Source: Pseudomonas sp. A-RE-19 (GTDB lineage Bacteria > Pseudomonadota > Gammaproteobacteria > Pseudomonadales > Pseudomonadaceae). From it: DNA of 64,000 nt. Below, one piece after another: positions 51,849 through 60,536 of this stretch. Under the pieces are notes generated by a model. That model was not told where the DNA came from, ran no database searches, and was given only the letters and a program-made list of their open reading frames with translations. The translations under genes and the position numbers were made by a program. The number at the start of each line of letters is the position of its first letter. Position 1 is the stretch's first letter. The stretch spans positions 1 through 64,000 of the forward strand of contig NZ_JAHBDQ010000029.1 in assembly GCF_019956555.1 (NCBI RefSeq), given 5' to 3'.

Positions 51849-53444
51849 TCATGGGTTTTTCAGGCGTTCGGCCAGTGAAGTCGCCAGTTTCGCCGTCAGC
51901 CCGTAGACCGACAATTGTGGGTTTGCGCCAATGCTGGTGGGGAACAGCGAGCCGTCATGTATCGACAGATTGTGCAGTTGGTGATGTCGACCGAGGCTGT
52001 CGGTCACGGCGTTTTTCGGGTCTTCACCCATGGCACAACCGCCCATCACATGGGCGCTCCCCAGGCGTGTGCGGTACAACTCAAGGCTCAATTCGTCGAT
52101 CAATGCGCGCGCTTCGGCGAGGGTTTTCACATAACGAGCGTCGGCATGCATCGGCATCACGGCGTTGGCGCCACCGGCGAACTGGATCTCGGCCATGCTG
52201 TGGAAGGCCCGGCGCACACCGTCCCAGGCGTAGGGTGAAACCTGATAGTCGAGCACTGGCGTGCCGTCACTGCGCAATTCGACGCTGCCACCGGGGCTGT
52301 CCGAGTGAAAACCGTCCCGCAGCAACGCCAGCATGGCGTGGGTATGCGGCAGGTTTTCCATGTGCCGGGCGCTTTCTGTGCCGAAACCGCCGAGCAAGGT
52401 GCTGGCCAGCGCCGGGTGCAATGGCGGGACTTCCAATTTGTAAGACATCTTGCCGGTGGTGCCGTCCTGCCATTGGAAATGGTCGGAATAGATCGATTGC
52501 GGCGCGCCGTAGAACGGGTTGATCACCTCATCGAACAGTCCGGCGGACATGTTCACCAAGTGCAGGAATGTCCGTTTGCCCAGCCGCTTGTGAGGGTCTG
52601 GCGCCTCGGAGCGCAATAGGAGCGCCGGGCTGTTGATCCCGCCGCCCGCCAGCACGTAATGCCGCGCCTGGACCGTAATCGTGCGTCCGGTAGGCGCAAC
52701 GCAACGCTCATCCATTGCCACACAGTGCAAGCCAGTGACCTTGCCGTCCTTGATCGACAGCTTTTCGGCGCGGGCCAGATAGAGCAGTTCGCCACCCTTT
52801 TCCAGCGTCGCCGGAATGGTCGTCACCAGCATCGATTGCTTGGCGTTAGTCGGGCAACCCATGCCGCAGTAGCCGATGTTCCAGCAGCCGCGCACGTTGC
52901 GCGGGATCACATGCCAGGCGTAGCCGAGTTTTTCGCAGCCTTTGCGGATCACGTCATTGTTGGCGTTGGGCGGGATCATCCAGGGGGCGACACCCAGGCG
53001 TTGTTCCATTTGCTCGAACCAGGGCGCCATCTCGGTCGGCGTGTGGCCTTTGACGTCGTGTTCTTTGGCCCAGTGTTCCAGCGTCGGGGCCGGGGTGCGA
53101 AAGCTCGAGGTCCAGTTGATCAGGGTGGTGCCGCCCACCGCCCGGCCCTGAAGAATGGTGATCGCGCCGTCCTTGCTCATGCGCCCGATGCCTTCCTGAT
53201 AGAGGCTGGTGTAGGCCTGGTCTTCGAGCATCTTGAAATCGCTGCTGGTCTTGAGCGGGCCTTCTTCGATCAGCAACACCTTGTAGCCGGCGGCGCTGAG
53301 GATTTCGGCGGTGGTCCCGCCGCCGGCACCGCTGCCGATGATTGCCACGTCCGCTTCGAGGGTCAGGTCCTGGCTCAGTCGGGCGCCGTTGTAGGTTTTC
53401 CAGCCACGGGCCAGGCCTTCGCGGAACGGATCGGGTACGGGCAT
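51849..53444 (-). CDS. laoA: GMC-family alcohol dehydrogenase LaoA
   Basis: The protein has 531 residues. It begins with a FAD-binding motif (VAIIGSGAGGGTTAEIL), contains GGTTLINWTSSFRTP and ends with the GMC_oxred_C block (SAHVMGGCAMGEDP, SIHDGSLFPTSIGANPQ). In P. aeruginosa LaoA oxidises long-chain alcohols from SDS and alkane breakdown. It is the last gene of laoC-laoB-laoA; a REP pair separates it from laoB. Confidence 0.9.
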   Translation of the reverse strand: MPVPDPFREGLARGWKTYNGARLSQDLTLEADVAIIGSGAGGGTTAEILSAAGYKVLLIEEGPLKTSSDFKMLEDQAYTSLYQEGIGRMSKDGAITILQGRAVGGTTLINWTSSFRTPAPTLEHWAKEHDVKGHTPTEMAPWFEQMEQRLGVAPWMIPPNANNDVIRKGCEKLGYAWHVIPRNVRGCWNIGYCGMGCPTNAKQSMLVTTIPATLEKGGELLYLARAEKLSIKDGKVTGLHCVAMDERCVAPTGRTITVQARHYVLAGGGINSPALLLRSEAPDPHKRLGKRTFLHLVNMSAGLFDEVINPFYGAPQSIYSDHFQWQDGTTGKMSYKLEVPPLHPALASTLLGGFGTESARHMENLPHTHAMLALLRDGFHSDSPGGSVELRSDGTPVLDYQVSPYAWDGVRRAFHSMAEIQFAGGANAVMPMHADARYVKTLAEARALIDELSLELYRTRLGSAHVMGGCAMGEDPKNAVTDSLGRHHQLHNLSIHDGSLFPTSIGANPQLSVYGLTAKLATSLAERLKNP

Positions 53445-53492
53445 GTTTGGGTTCTCTTATTGTTTTGGATTCTGTGGTGAGGCTGCAGACGC

Positions 53493-53559
53493 TATCGCGA
53501 GCAGGCTCGCTCCCACATGGATCGCGTAACCCCTGTGGGAGCGAGCCTGCTCGCGATAG
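53493..53559. repeat. REP inverted pair inside the lao operon
   Basis: Inverted elements about 20 bases apart lie between laoB and laoA, which face the same way. They may make laoA expression partly separate from laoCB. Confidence 0.9.
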
Positions 53560-53573
53560 GGGGCTCCACGGTC

Positions 53574-54119
53574 TCAAACCGAAGGCGGCCCCGGATACCC
53601 GCAATGCGCCCACGACTCCGCCCGGCTGTACCACGCCATCATCACCATTTGCAGTAAGGAGCTGTGGCCCATGCGCAGCAGGCTCAATGAGCTGTTTTCC
53701 CAACGGTCGAGAAAACGCCGGATAGCTTCGCTGCTGGCATTTTCCCAGCTGCCCCAGATCCCGGTCAGGGGGCCGCGGGTGATGCTCATCCCCAGCACAT
53801 CGAACAATTGCCGGGTCAGTTTGAGCATTTCCGGCGACAGGTGATTCAGACCGTTATCCAGGTACTGCAGGGTCTCGGCCACGGCGTCCGGCATTTTTTC
53901 GACGGCCACGGCGCCGTCGAGCATCACCGGGATCAGTGCCCGCAAAAACAGCAGGTCGCCGCTGCGCAAAATCGCGAAACCGCTGGCCGGGGTACTCGAC
54001 GAGCAGCCGCTGAGGCTTGCGCCTAATCCGGCCGTGGCCAGAAAGGCAGTGGCGCCGAGGCTGAATTTAAGCAGGCCGCGCCGTGACAGCGCGGGTGTGT
54101 CGAACAGGCTTGGGCTCAT
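53574..54119 (-). CDS. laoB: LaoB, Tat-exported partner of the alcohol dehydrogenase
   Basis: The protein has 181 residues. A twin-arginine signal (SRRGLLKFSLG, about 12-22) is followed by a lipobox-like LSGC at about residue 39, so it may be a Tat-exported lipoprotein. The rest resembles small subunits of gluconate dehydrogenase-type GMC enzymes. LaoB is needed for LaoA activity in P. aeruginosa. It lies 28 bases after laoC. Confidence 0.85.
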   Translation of the reverse strand: MSPSLFDTPALSRRGLLKFSLGATAFLATAGLGASLSGCSSSTPASGFAILRSGDLLFLRALIPVMLDGAVAVEKMPDAVAETLQYLDNGLNHLSPEMLKLTRQLFDVLGMSITRGPLTGIWGSWENASSEAIRRFLDRWENSSLSLLRMGHSSLLQMVMMAWYSRAESWAHCGYPGPPSV

Positions 54120-54147
54120 TATTGTTATTACCCGGCGGTGATGATCG

Positions 54148-55578
54148 TTAGCGGATAAACAGTTTCTGGATCAGTTTCTGAATGGATTTGCCGTAGGGCG
54201 GATAGATCAGCTTCGCCGCATTGAAACGCTGTTTGATCAGCACGCCCTTGGCCTTGCTGAAGGTCAGGAAACCTTCGTGGCCGTGGTAGTGGCCCATGCC
54301 CGAGGCACCGATGCCGCCAAATGGCATGTCATCCTGAGCGACGTGCAGCAAGGTGTCATTGAGGCAAACACCGCCGGAATGGGTTTCGTCGAGGACGCGA
54401 TTTTGCTCACGCTTGTCGTAGCCGAAGTAATACAGGGCCAGCGGACGCGGCCGTTGGTTGATGTAGGCAAATGCTTCATCGAGATCCTTGTACGGCACGA
54501 TCGGCAGCAGCGGGCCGAAGATTTCGTCCTGCATCACCGTCATGTCGTCGCTGACATTGAGCAGCAGGCTATGACTCATGCGTCGGTCCTGGCCCTGATC
54601 GAACAGCGGAATCAGCAGCGCGCCCTTGCTGGTGGCGTCGCTGAGGTAGCCGTTGAGCCGCGCCTGTTGTCGGTCATTGATGATGGCGGTGTAGTCCGGG
54701 TTGTCGGCCAGGGTCGGATAAAACCCACGAACCGCCTGACGATAGGCTTCGACGAAAGAGCCGACGCGGTCTTCCGGCACCAGTACGTAGTCGGGGGCGA
54801 CACAGGTTTGCCCGGCATTGAGGGTCTTGCCGAAAGCGATGCGTTCGGCGGCGTCCTTGAGCGGCACGTCGCGGGAAACGATGGCCGGAGACTTGCCACC
54901 CAGTTCGAGGGTCACCGGCGTCAGGTTCTCGGCCGCCGCGCGCATCACGTGTTTGCCGATGCTGGTGGCGCCGGTGAACAGCAAGTGATCAAAACGCAGC
55001 CGCGAGAACGCCACGCCGATATCGGCCTCGCCCAGCACCACGCAGACCAGGTCCTGGGGAAAAACCCGGCCCAGCAATTCCTTGAGCAGCAAACCGGTGG
55101 CGGGGGTCGATTCGCTGAGTTTGAGCATCACCCGGTTGCCCGCCGCCAATGCACCCACCAGCGGCCCGATGGCCAGGTAAAGGGGATAGTTCCACGGCAC
55201 GATCACCCCGACTACGCCCAACGGTTGGTAAACGACTTTGGCCGACGCCGGCTGAAAGGCCAGGCCGACTTTGCGCCGCGAGGCTTTCATCCAGTCTTTG
55301 AGGTGCCGGCTGGCATAGTGAATGCCGTGCAGGCTGGGCATCAGTTCGGCGAGCAGGGTTTCATCGGCGCTGCGGTGGCTGAAATCCTGGCTGATGGCGT
55401 CGATCAGGGCCTGGCGTTCGGTGCTCAGCAGCTCCCGCAATGCTTTTAGCCATTGCTGGCGCTGTGCCGCGGGCGGCATCGGGTTGGCTGCATACGCCGC
55501 GCGCTGAGCGTTGAACAGGGTTTGGAGCTCTTCCAGAGGCTGCTGCAGGTTCTGTAAGTAGGCAATGTCAGCAGGCAT
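54148..55578 (-). CDS. laoC: Aldehyde dehydrogenase LaoC (coniferyl aldehyde dehydrogenase type)
   Basis: The protein has 476 residues. The catalytic Cys is in NAGQTCVAPDYV, the general-base Glu in LELGGKSPAIV, and the NAD site in LLFTGATSIGKHVM. It converts fatty aldehydes made by LaoA to fatty acids; its sequence type is also called coniferyl aldehyde dehydrogenase, so aromatic aldehydes may be used too. It is divergent from the TetR regulator laoR. Confidence 0.9.
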   Translation of the reverse strand: MPADIAYLQNLQQPLEELQTLFNAQRAAYAANPMPPAAQRQQWLKALRELLSTERQALIDAISQDFSHRSADETLLAELMPSLHGIHYASRHLKDWMKASRRKVGLAFQPASAKVVYQPLGVVGVIVPWNYPLYLAIGPLVGALAAGNRVMLKLSESTPATGLLLKELLGRVFPQDLVCVVLGEADIGVAFSRLRFDHLLFTGATSIGKHVMRAAAENLTPVTLELGGKSPAIVSRDVPLKDAAERIAFGKTLNAGQTCVAPDYVLVPEDRVGSFVEAYRQAVRGFYPTLADNPDYTAIINDRQQARLNGYLSDATSKGALLIPLFDQGQDRRMSHSLLLNVSDDMTVMQDEIFGPLLPIVPYKDLDEAFAYINQRPRPLALYYFGYDKREQNRVLDETHSGGVCLNDTLLHVAQDDMPFGGIGASGMGHYHGHEGFLTFSKAKGVLIKQRFNAAKLIYPPYGKSIQKLIQKLFIR

Positions 55579-55609
55579 GGTCGGCTCCGGATTTATTGTA
55601 ATGAGGAAC

Positions 55610-55638
55610 TTTTTAGAGTTTATGCTCTAGGAAGTCAA
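55610..55638 (-). promoter_or_regulatory. Putative laoC promoter with embedded operator
   Basis: On the minus strand TTGACT (55638-55633) and TAAAAA (55615-55610) are 17 bases apart. The inverted repeat TAGAG-n6-CTCTA (55614-55629) lies in the spacer, where a TetR-family repressor such as LaoR would block RNA polymerase. The -10 match is moderate. Confidence 0.6.
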
Positions 55639-55719
55639 ATGGCACTTTGGTGCGGCTTTGTTTTAACCACGGGCGGATAGGTCGTAAGATGCCCCCATCG
55701 CACAATTAAAGCTCAAGCC

Positions 55720-56391
55720 ATGGCCCCTAGGATCAAAACCAGCGAGCGCATCGTGCAGAACAGCCTGGAGCTGTTCAATCAACAGGGCGAGCGCAGTATC
55801 AGCACCAATCACATTGCGGCCCACATGGAGATTTCCCCGGGCAACCTGTACTACCACTTCCCCAACAAGCAGGCGATCATCGCCGTGTTGTTCAGTGAGT
55901 ACGAAAACCTGGTGGACAGCTTCCTGCGCCCGCCCCAGGGTCGCGCCGCGACAGTCGAAGACAAGCGCTTCTACCTCAAGGAATTGCTCTCCGCCATGTG
56001 GCGCTACCGCTTCCTGCATCGCGACCTCGAGCACTTGCTCGACAGCGATCCCGAACTGGCTGCCCGTTACCGGCGCTTTTCCCAGCGCTGCCTGATCCAG
56101 GGCACGCACATCTACGCGGGCTTCGTCGAGGCCGGCATTCTGTGCATGGACAAGGTTCAGATCGAATCCCTGACCCTCAATGCCTGGATCATCCTCACAT
56201 CGTGGGTGCGTTTTCTGTGCACCACGCGGGAAAACTCCAACCACCTGAGCGAACAGGCCATTAAACGGGGCGTGTATCAGGTGTTGGTGCTGGAGGCCGG
56301 CTTCGTTACTGATCAATCTCGCGATGCGGTGAATGCGCTGTTTGAAGAGTTTTATGTGCCGCTGGCCCAAGCGCTGGAAGAAGTGGGATAA
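55720..56391 (+). CDS. laoR: TetR-family repressor LaoR
   Basis: The protein has 223 residues. The N-terminal helix-turn-helix covers about residues 24-46 (ISTNHIAAHMEISPGNLYYHFPNKQAI). The C-terminal domain is of the TetR ligand type. LaoR represses the lao genes in P. aeruginosa and responds to long-chain acyl compounds. It is divergent from laoC. Confidence 0.88.
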   Translation: MAPRIKTSERIVQNSLELFNQQGERSISTNHIAAHMEISPGNLYYHFPNKQAIIAVLFSEYENLVDSFLRPPQGRAATVEDKRFYLKELLSAMWRYRFLHRDLEHLLDSDPELAARYRRFSQRCLIQGTHIYAGFVEAGILCMDKVQIESLTLNAWIILTSWVRFLCTTRENSNHLSEQAIKRGVYQVLVLEAGFVTDQSRDAVNALFEEFYVPLAQALEEVG

Positions 56392-56435
56392 AGAGTGCAG
56401 TAGGATTGAAGACGACAACATCACAGGAGCCTGTT

Positions 56436-57290
56436 ATGCCCATTGCGCAACTGATCAGCCCTCAAGCGTTGGACCTGAAAAAGGAGCAGCCGGGGCTGGT
56501 GATTCTGGATTGTCGTTTTGCCCTCGAAGACCCGGACTACGGTCAGCGCAGCTATGCCGAAGGCCATATTGCCGGTTCGAGTTTTGCCGATCTTGAGCGT
56601 GATTTGAGCGGGACGGTGGTCAAGGGAGTTACCGGGCGCCATCCGTTGCCCAAAGCCGCCGATTTGATCGAACGCTTGCAAGCATGGGGCATCAATGCCG
56701 ACAGCGAAGTGGTTTTGTACGACGATGGCCCCGGCGCCTACGCGGCGCGAGCCTGGTGGTTGCTGGCCTGGCTGGGCAAGCGCGACGGCGTGTTCATCCT
56801 CGATGGCGGGCTGAAAGCCTGGCATGCAGCCGGGTTGCCCCTGAGTCTTGATCCGCCGACGATCACTCGCGGCACCTTCACCGGAACGCCGGATGCTTCG
56901 TTGGTGCTCAGTGCCGAGCAGCTCCAGCAACGTCTCGGCCAGCCTGCGTTGACCTTGCTCGACGCCCGCGCCTTGCCGCGCTTCAAGGGTGAAGTGGAGC
57001 CGATCGATCCGATTGCCGGGCACATCCCTGGCGCGCAATGCGCCGCGTTCACCGAGAACCTGGGCAGCGACGGGCGTTTCCTGCCGGCGGATCAGCTCAA
57101 ACAGCGGTTTGCCGCGAAGCTCGGTGATCGTTCGCCGACGGAGCTGGTCGCGTACTGCGGCTCTGGCGTGACGGCTTGCCATAACCTGTTTGCGTTGTGC
57201 CTGGCCGGTTATCCGTTGGGGGCGCTGTATGCCGGTTCGTGGAGCGAATGGATCAACGATCCCGGGCACGGCATCGCCAAGGGCGAGTGA
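56436..57290 (+). CDS. Two-domain rhodanese-type sulfurtransferase
   Basis: The protein has 284 residues: an inactive N-terminal rhodanese domain and a catalytic C-terminal domain with the active Cys in VAYCGSGVTACHN. It moves sulfane sulfur from thiosulfate or 3-mercaptopyruvate to acceptors such as cyanide. CAGGAG lies before the ATG at 56436. It follows laoR after 44 bases on the same strand, but a shared role is not evident. Confidence 0.88.
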   Translation: MPIAQLISPQALDLKKEQPGLVILDCRFALEDPDYGQRSYAEGHIAGSSFADLERDLSGTVVKGVTGRHPLPKAADLIERLQAWGINADSEVVLYDDGPGAYAARAWWLLAWLGKRDGVFILDGGLKAWHAAGLPLSLDPPTITRGTFTGTPDASLVLSAEQLQQRLGQPALTLLDARALPRFKGEVEPIDPIAGHIPGAQCAAFTENLGSDGRFLPADQLKQRFAAKLGDRSPTELVAYCGSGVTACHNLFALCLAGYPLGALYAGSWSEWINDPGHGIAKGE

Positions 57291-57344
57291 GCCTCAAACG
57301 ATCATCACGGCTGCGCACGGTGATACGGCCTGATCGGAGTCCGT

Positions 57345-58355
57345 TCACTTGCGCCCTGTGCTGGCCAGCCATTGGGGAATCCGCCGTTCCAGGTAGTAAC
57401 CCGGTTGTCGGAACGAGCCATCGACGAAGCCGACATGCCCGCCCTTGGCCTGCAACTCGAATTGGGTGCAGGCGGACAACTCGTCCGCTTGCGGCAGGCT
57501 ATGAGGAAAGACAAACGGATCATCGGCTGCCTGAATGATCAGGGTCGGCGTACGAATCTCTCCAAGGAAATAACGACTCGAAGCGCGACGATAGTAATCC
57601 GCGGCATCGGCGAAACCATTCAGCGGTGCGGTCACCCGGCCATCGAAATCCCAGAAAGTACGCATATTCTCCAGTGAGCCCAGCGCCGCCAATGCCGCCA
57701 AGCCATCCTGATGCCCCTCATGCTGGAACCTGCGCTGCTTGTTCTTGATGTAGGCGACCATCTCCCGCATGAAATGCGCTTGATAGAATTTGGAAAAACC
57801 CTGGCTGATACGATCGGCACACTGATCGAGCCGAAACGGCACCGATACCGCCACCGCGCCGAGTACACCGCTATTGCTGCCGGTTTCGCCCAGATGCTTG
57901 AGCAACACGTTACCGCCCATGGAATAACCGACCGCATACAGCGGTGCGAGGGGGCGCTGGGTCCGTAGGTGTTTGATGGTTTCGGCCAGGTCTTCACTGG
58001 CCCCGGAATGGTAACTGCGTGGCAACAGATTGGGTTCGCCGGAACAGCCTCGCCAGTTCAGCGCGACACTGGCCCAACCCTGGGCGCCCAGCGCCTTTTG
58101 CATGCCAGCCACGTAAGGCGAGTTCGACGAGCCTGTCAGGCCGTGCAACACCAGCACCAACGGCGCATTCGCGCTGTGGGGGCCGTGCCAGTCCAGGTCA
58201 AGGAAATCGCCGTCTTCGAGCCATAAACGTTCGCGCTCGCGGTCCAGATGTGTGGTTTTGCGCCATAGCGGTCCCCACAAGGTTTGTAAGTGCGGATTGC
58301 CCAGGCCGTAGGCGGGGCTGAAACGGGGGGTGAAACGTTCTGACAGATGGGACAC
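57345..58355 (-). CDS. YheT-family alpha/beta hydrolase
   Basis: The protein has 336 residues. The nucleophile Ser lies in GYSMGGNVLLKHLGE, the oxyanion region in LHGLTGSSNSPY, and the C-terminal His in AKGGHVGFVDG. YheT-type hydrolases are esterase-like enzymes of unclear substrate. Start at 58355 (MSHLSERF). Confidence 0.87.
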   Translation of the reverse strand: MSHLSERFTPRFSPAYGLGNPHLQTLWGPLWRKTTHLDRERERLWLEDGDFLDLDWHGPHSANAPLVLVLHGLTGSSNSPYVAGMQKALGAQGWASVALNWRGCSGEPNLLPRSYHSGASEDLAETIKHLRTQRPLAPLYAVGYSMGGNVLLKHLGETGSNSGVLGAVAVSVPFRLDQCADRISQGFSKFYQAHFMREMVAYIKNKQRRFQHEGHQDGLAALAALGSLENMRTFWDFDGRVTAPLNGFADAADYYRRASSRYFLGEIRTPTLIIQAADDPFVFPHSLPQADELSACTQFELQAKGGHVGFVDGSFRQPGYYLERRIPQWLASTGRK

Positions 58356-58428
58356 GATTGCTCTCGATGCAGCGGTGCTTACCCGCAGCGTTAGCTGGCT
58401 GAGCTTCGCACCGTTTGTTCAGGCCGGA

Positions 58429-59046
58429 CTAACCGGCTATCCCTGCCATACGTTGCCACAACGCGTAGTACACCCGTCCTGATTTTTGCTCCCGATGCAG
58501 GCGCCAATTTTCTGGCAAACCCAATATCGACGGTGCGGTTTCGCTTTCAGTGTAGACCCACGCATCGTCACTCAGCCAATGACGCTCTTCGAGCAACGTG
58601 CAAACGACCGGCAACAGATTCTGATTGAACGGCGGGTCGAGAAACACCAGATCGAACGCCGTGGCCGGCTGGGTTTCCAGATAGCGCAAGGCGTCGGCAG
58701 TCTGTACCTGGCCGGTGGTGCAGCGCAGGGTGCCCAGATGTTCCTTGATGCTCGCTACCGCGATGTTGCTGGCATCCAGCGCCTGGCCCATTGCTGCGCC
58801 ACGGGACAAAGCCTCGAGGAACAAAGCGCCACTTCCGGCAAATGGGTCGAGCACCTTGGCCCCGGCGACATAAGGCGCGAGCCAGTTGAACAGGGTTTCA
58901 CGGACTCGGTCCGGCGTTGGACGCAAGCCTGGTGCATCGGGGAAGCTCAGCTTTCGGCTGCCCCATTCACCGCCGATGATGCGCAGTTGATTCACACCGT
59001 TATGCACGTTGTGAACAGGTTTTTTAGGACGCGATGGACGGGCCAT
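58429..59046 (-). CDS. rsmD: 16S rRNA (guanine966-N2)-methyltransferase
   Basis: The protein has 205 residues. It methylates G966 of 16S rRNA. The SAM motif VLDPFAGSGALFLEALSRGA and the catalytic LVFLDPPFNQ are present, preceded by the RsmD-typical RPTPDRVRETLFNWL. Its start overlaps the stop of the M16 gene by one base. Confidence 0.95.
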   Translation of the reverse strand: MARPSRPKKPVHNVHNGVNQLRIIGGEWGSRKLSFPDAPGLRPTPDRVRETLFNWLAPYVAGAKVLDPFAGSGALFLEALSRGAAMGQALDASNIAVASIKEHLGTLRCTTGQVQTADALRYLETQPATAFDLVFLDPPFNQNLLPVVCTLLEERHWLSDDAWVYTESETAPSILGLPENWRLHREQKSGRVYYALWQRMAGIAG

Positions 59047-60536
59047 TAATGCTCCGGAACCCCGAGCGGTTGCTCGGCAGGTTTGTCAGAAGGGGCCGGC
59101 AACGGCTTTTGTGGCACGGTCGGGCCAGCGCTGACGATGACCAGTTTGTCCGTGCTCAGGTGTTTGTTCAATGCGGCTTTGACTTGCTCGACGGTCAGGC
59201 TCTGGGACTGTTGCATGAAGTCCTCAAGGTAGCTCAACGGCAAGTTGTAGAAACCCATGGCGCCGAGCTGACCGACGATATCGGCGTTGCTGGCGGTGGA
59301 CAGCGGAAAGCTGCCGGCCAGTTCGCGCTTGGCGTCGTCGAGTTCTTTCTCGGTGGGGCCGGTTTTAAGGTAGTCGGCGAGCACATCCTGCACCAGTTTC
59401 AGGGTGCCTTCGCTCATCTCGGCCCGGGTTTGCAGGTTGATCATGAACGGGCCGCGAGCCTGCATCGGGGTGAAGCCCGAATACACGCCGTAGGCCAGGC
59501 CGCGTTTCTCGCGCACTTCGCTCATCAACCGGGTGCCGAAACCACCGCCGCCAAGGATCTGATTGCCCAGGGACAGCGCTGCGTAATCCGGATCGTCACG
59601 GTCGATGCCCAGTTGCGCGAGCATCAGGTTGGTCTGCTTGGATGGAAACTCGATGTGGCCAATGCTGGGCTTGGGGTCGGTCGGTTGTTCGATTTTCGCC
59701 AGGGCCGGGCCTTTGGGCAGGTCGGCAGACACTTGTGCGGCAATCGCCTCGGCCTCGGCACGCGACAGGTCGCCCACCAGCGCAATCACCACATTGCCAG
59801 CGGCGTAGGCTTTCTGATGGAAGGCTCTCAGCTGCGCCAGAGTGATCGCAGGAATGCTTTTCGCCGTGCCGTCGCTGGAGTGTGCGTACGGGTGATCGCC
59901 ATACAAGCGGTTCATCAGCTCCAGGCTGGCGAGTTTGCCGGGGTTCTGTTTCTGATATTCGAAGCCGGCCAGCATCTGGTTCTTGATGCGGGCGAACGAA
60001 TCGGCGGGGAGGGTCGGTTTGCCGACGACTTCAGCGAACAGCTTCAAGGCAGGCTCGCGTTTGTCCACGGCACTGAGGCTGCGCAAGGAGGCAATCGCCA
60101 TGTCTTTATACGCGCCGTTGCCGAAGTCGGCCCCCAGGCCTTCGAAGCCCTGGGCGATAGCGCTGACATCTTTGCCGGCCACGCCTTCATTGAGCATGGC
60201 GTTGGTCAGCACTGCCAGCCCGGGTGCATCGCCGTCCTGGCTGCTGCCGGCGGCGAAGATCAGGCGCATGTCGAACATCGGCAGCTCCCGGGCTTCGACG
60301 AACAACACCTTGGCCCCTTCAGCCGTGTTCCAGGTCTGCACGTTCAGTGAGCGATGGCTTGGGGCCTTGCCGTCGAGTTCTGCCAGCGATTGCAGCTTCT
60401 GGCTGGACTTGGCCTTGTCCAGGGCTTCGCTGGCCCTGGTTTCGTCGGATCTGGACAAATAGAAAGCGGCAGACCCGATCAGGGCGGCAGCGATCAGGCC
60501 GATCAGGGCCAGGCGCGATTTCTTACGCTCACTCAT
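59046..60536 (-). CDS. M16-family metallopeptidase-like subunit lacking the zinc motif
   Basis: The protein has 496 residues, with an N-terminal membrane or signal segment (about 9-28). The fold and segment order match M16 proteases, but the HxxEH zinc motif is replaced by LTNAMLNEG. The C-terminal R/Y substrate region (GGGGFGTRLMSEVREKRGLAYGVYS) is retained. Such a chain is expected to act as the non-catalytic partner of the catalytic subunit encoded just upstream. It overlaps that gene by eight bases. Confidence 0.88.
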   Translation of the reverse strand: MSERKKSRLALIGLIAAALIGSAAFYLSRSDETRASEALDKAKSSQKLQSLAELDGKAPSHRSLNVQTWNTAEGAKVLFVEARELPMFDMRLIFAAGSSQDGDAPGLAVLTNAMLNEGVAGKDVSAIAQGFEGLGADFGNGAYKDMAIASLRSLSAVDKREPALKLFAEVVGKPTLPADSFARIKNQMLAGFEYQKQNPGKLASLELMNRLYGDHPYAHSSDGTAKSIPAITLAQLRAFHQKAYAAGNVVIALVGDLSRAEAEAIAAQVSADLPKGPALAKIEQPTDPKPSIGHIEFPSKQTNLMLAQLGIDRDDPDYAALSLGNQILGGGGFGTRLMSEVREKRGLAYGVYSGFTPMQARGPFMINLQTRAEMSEGTLKLVQDVLADYLKTGPTEKELDDAKRELAGSFPLSTASNADIVGQLGAMGFYNLPLSYLEDFMQQSQSLTVEQVKAALNKHLSTDKLVIVSAGPTVPQKPLPAPSDKPAEQPLGVPEH

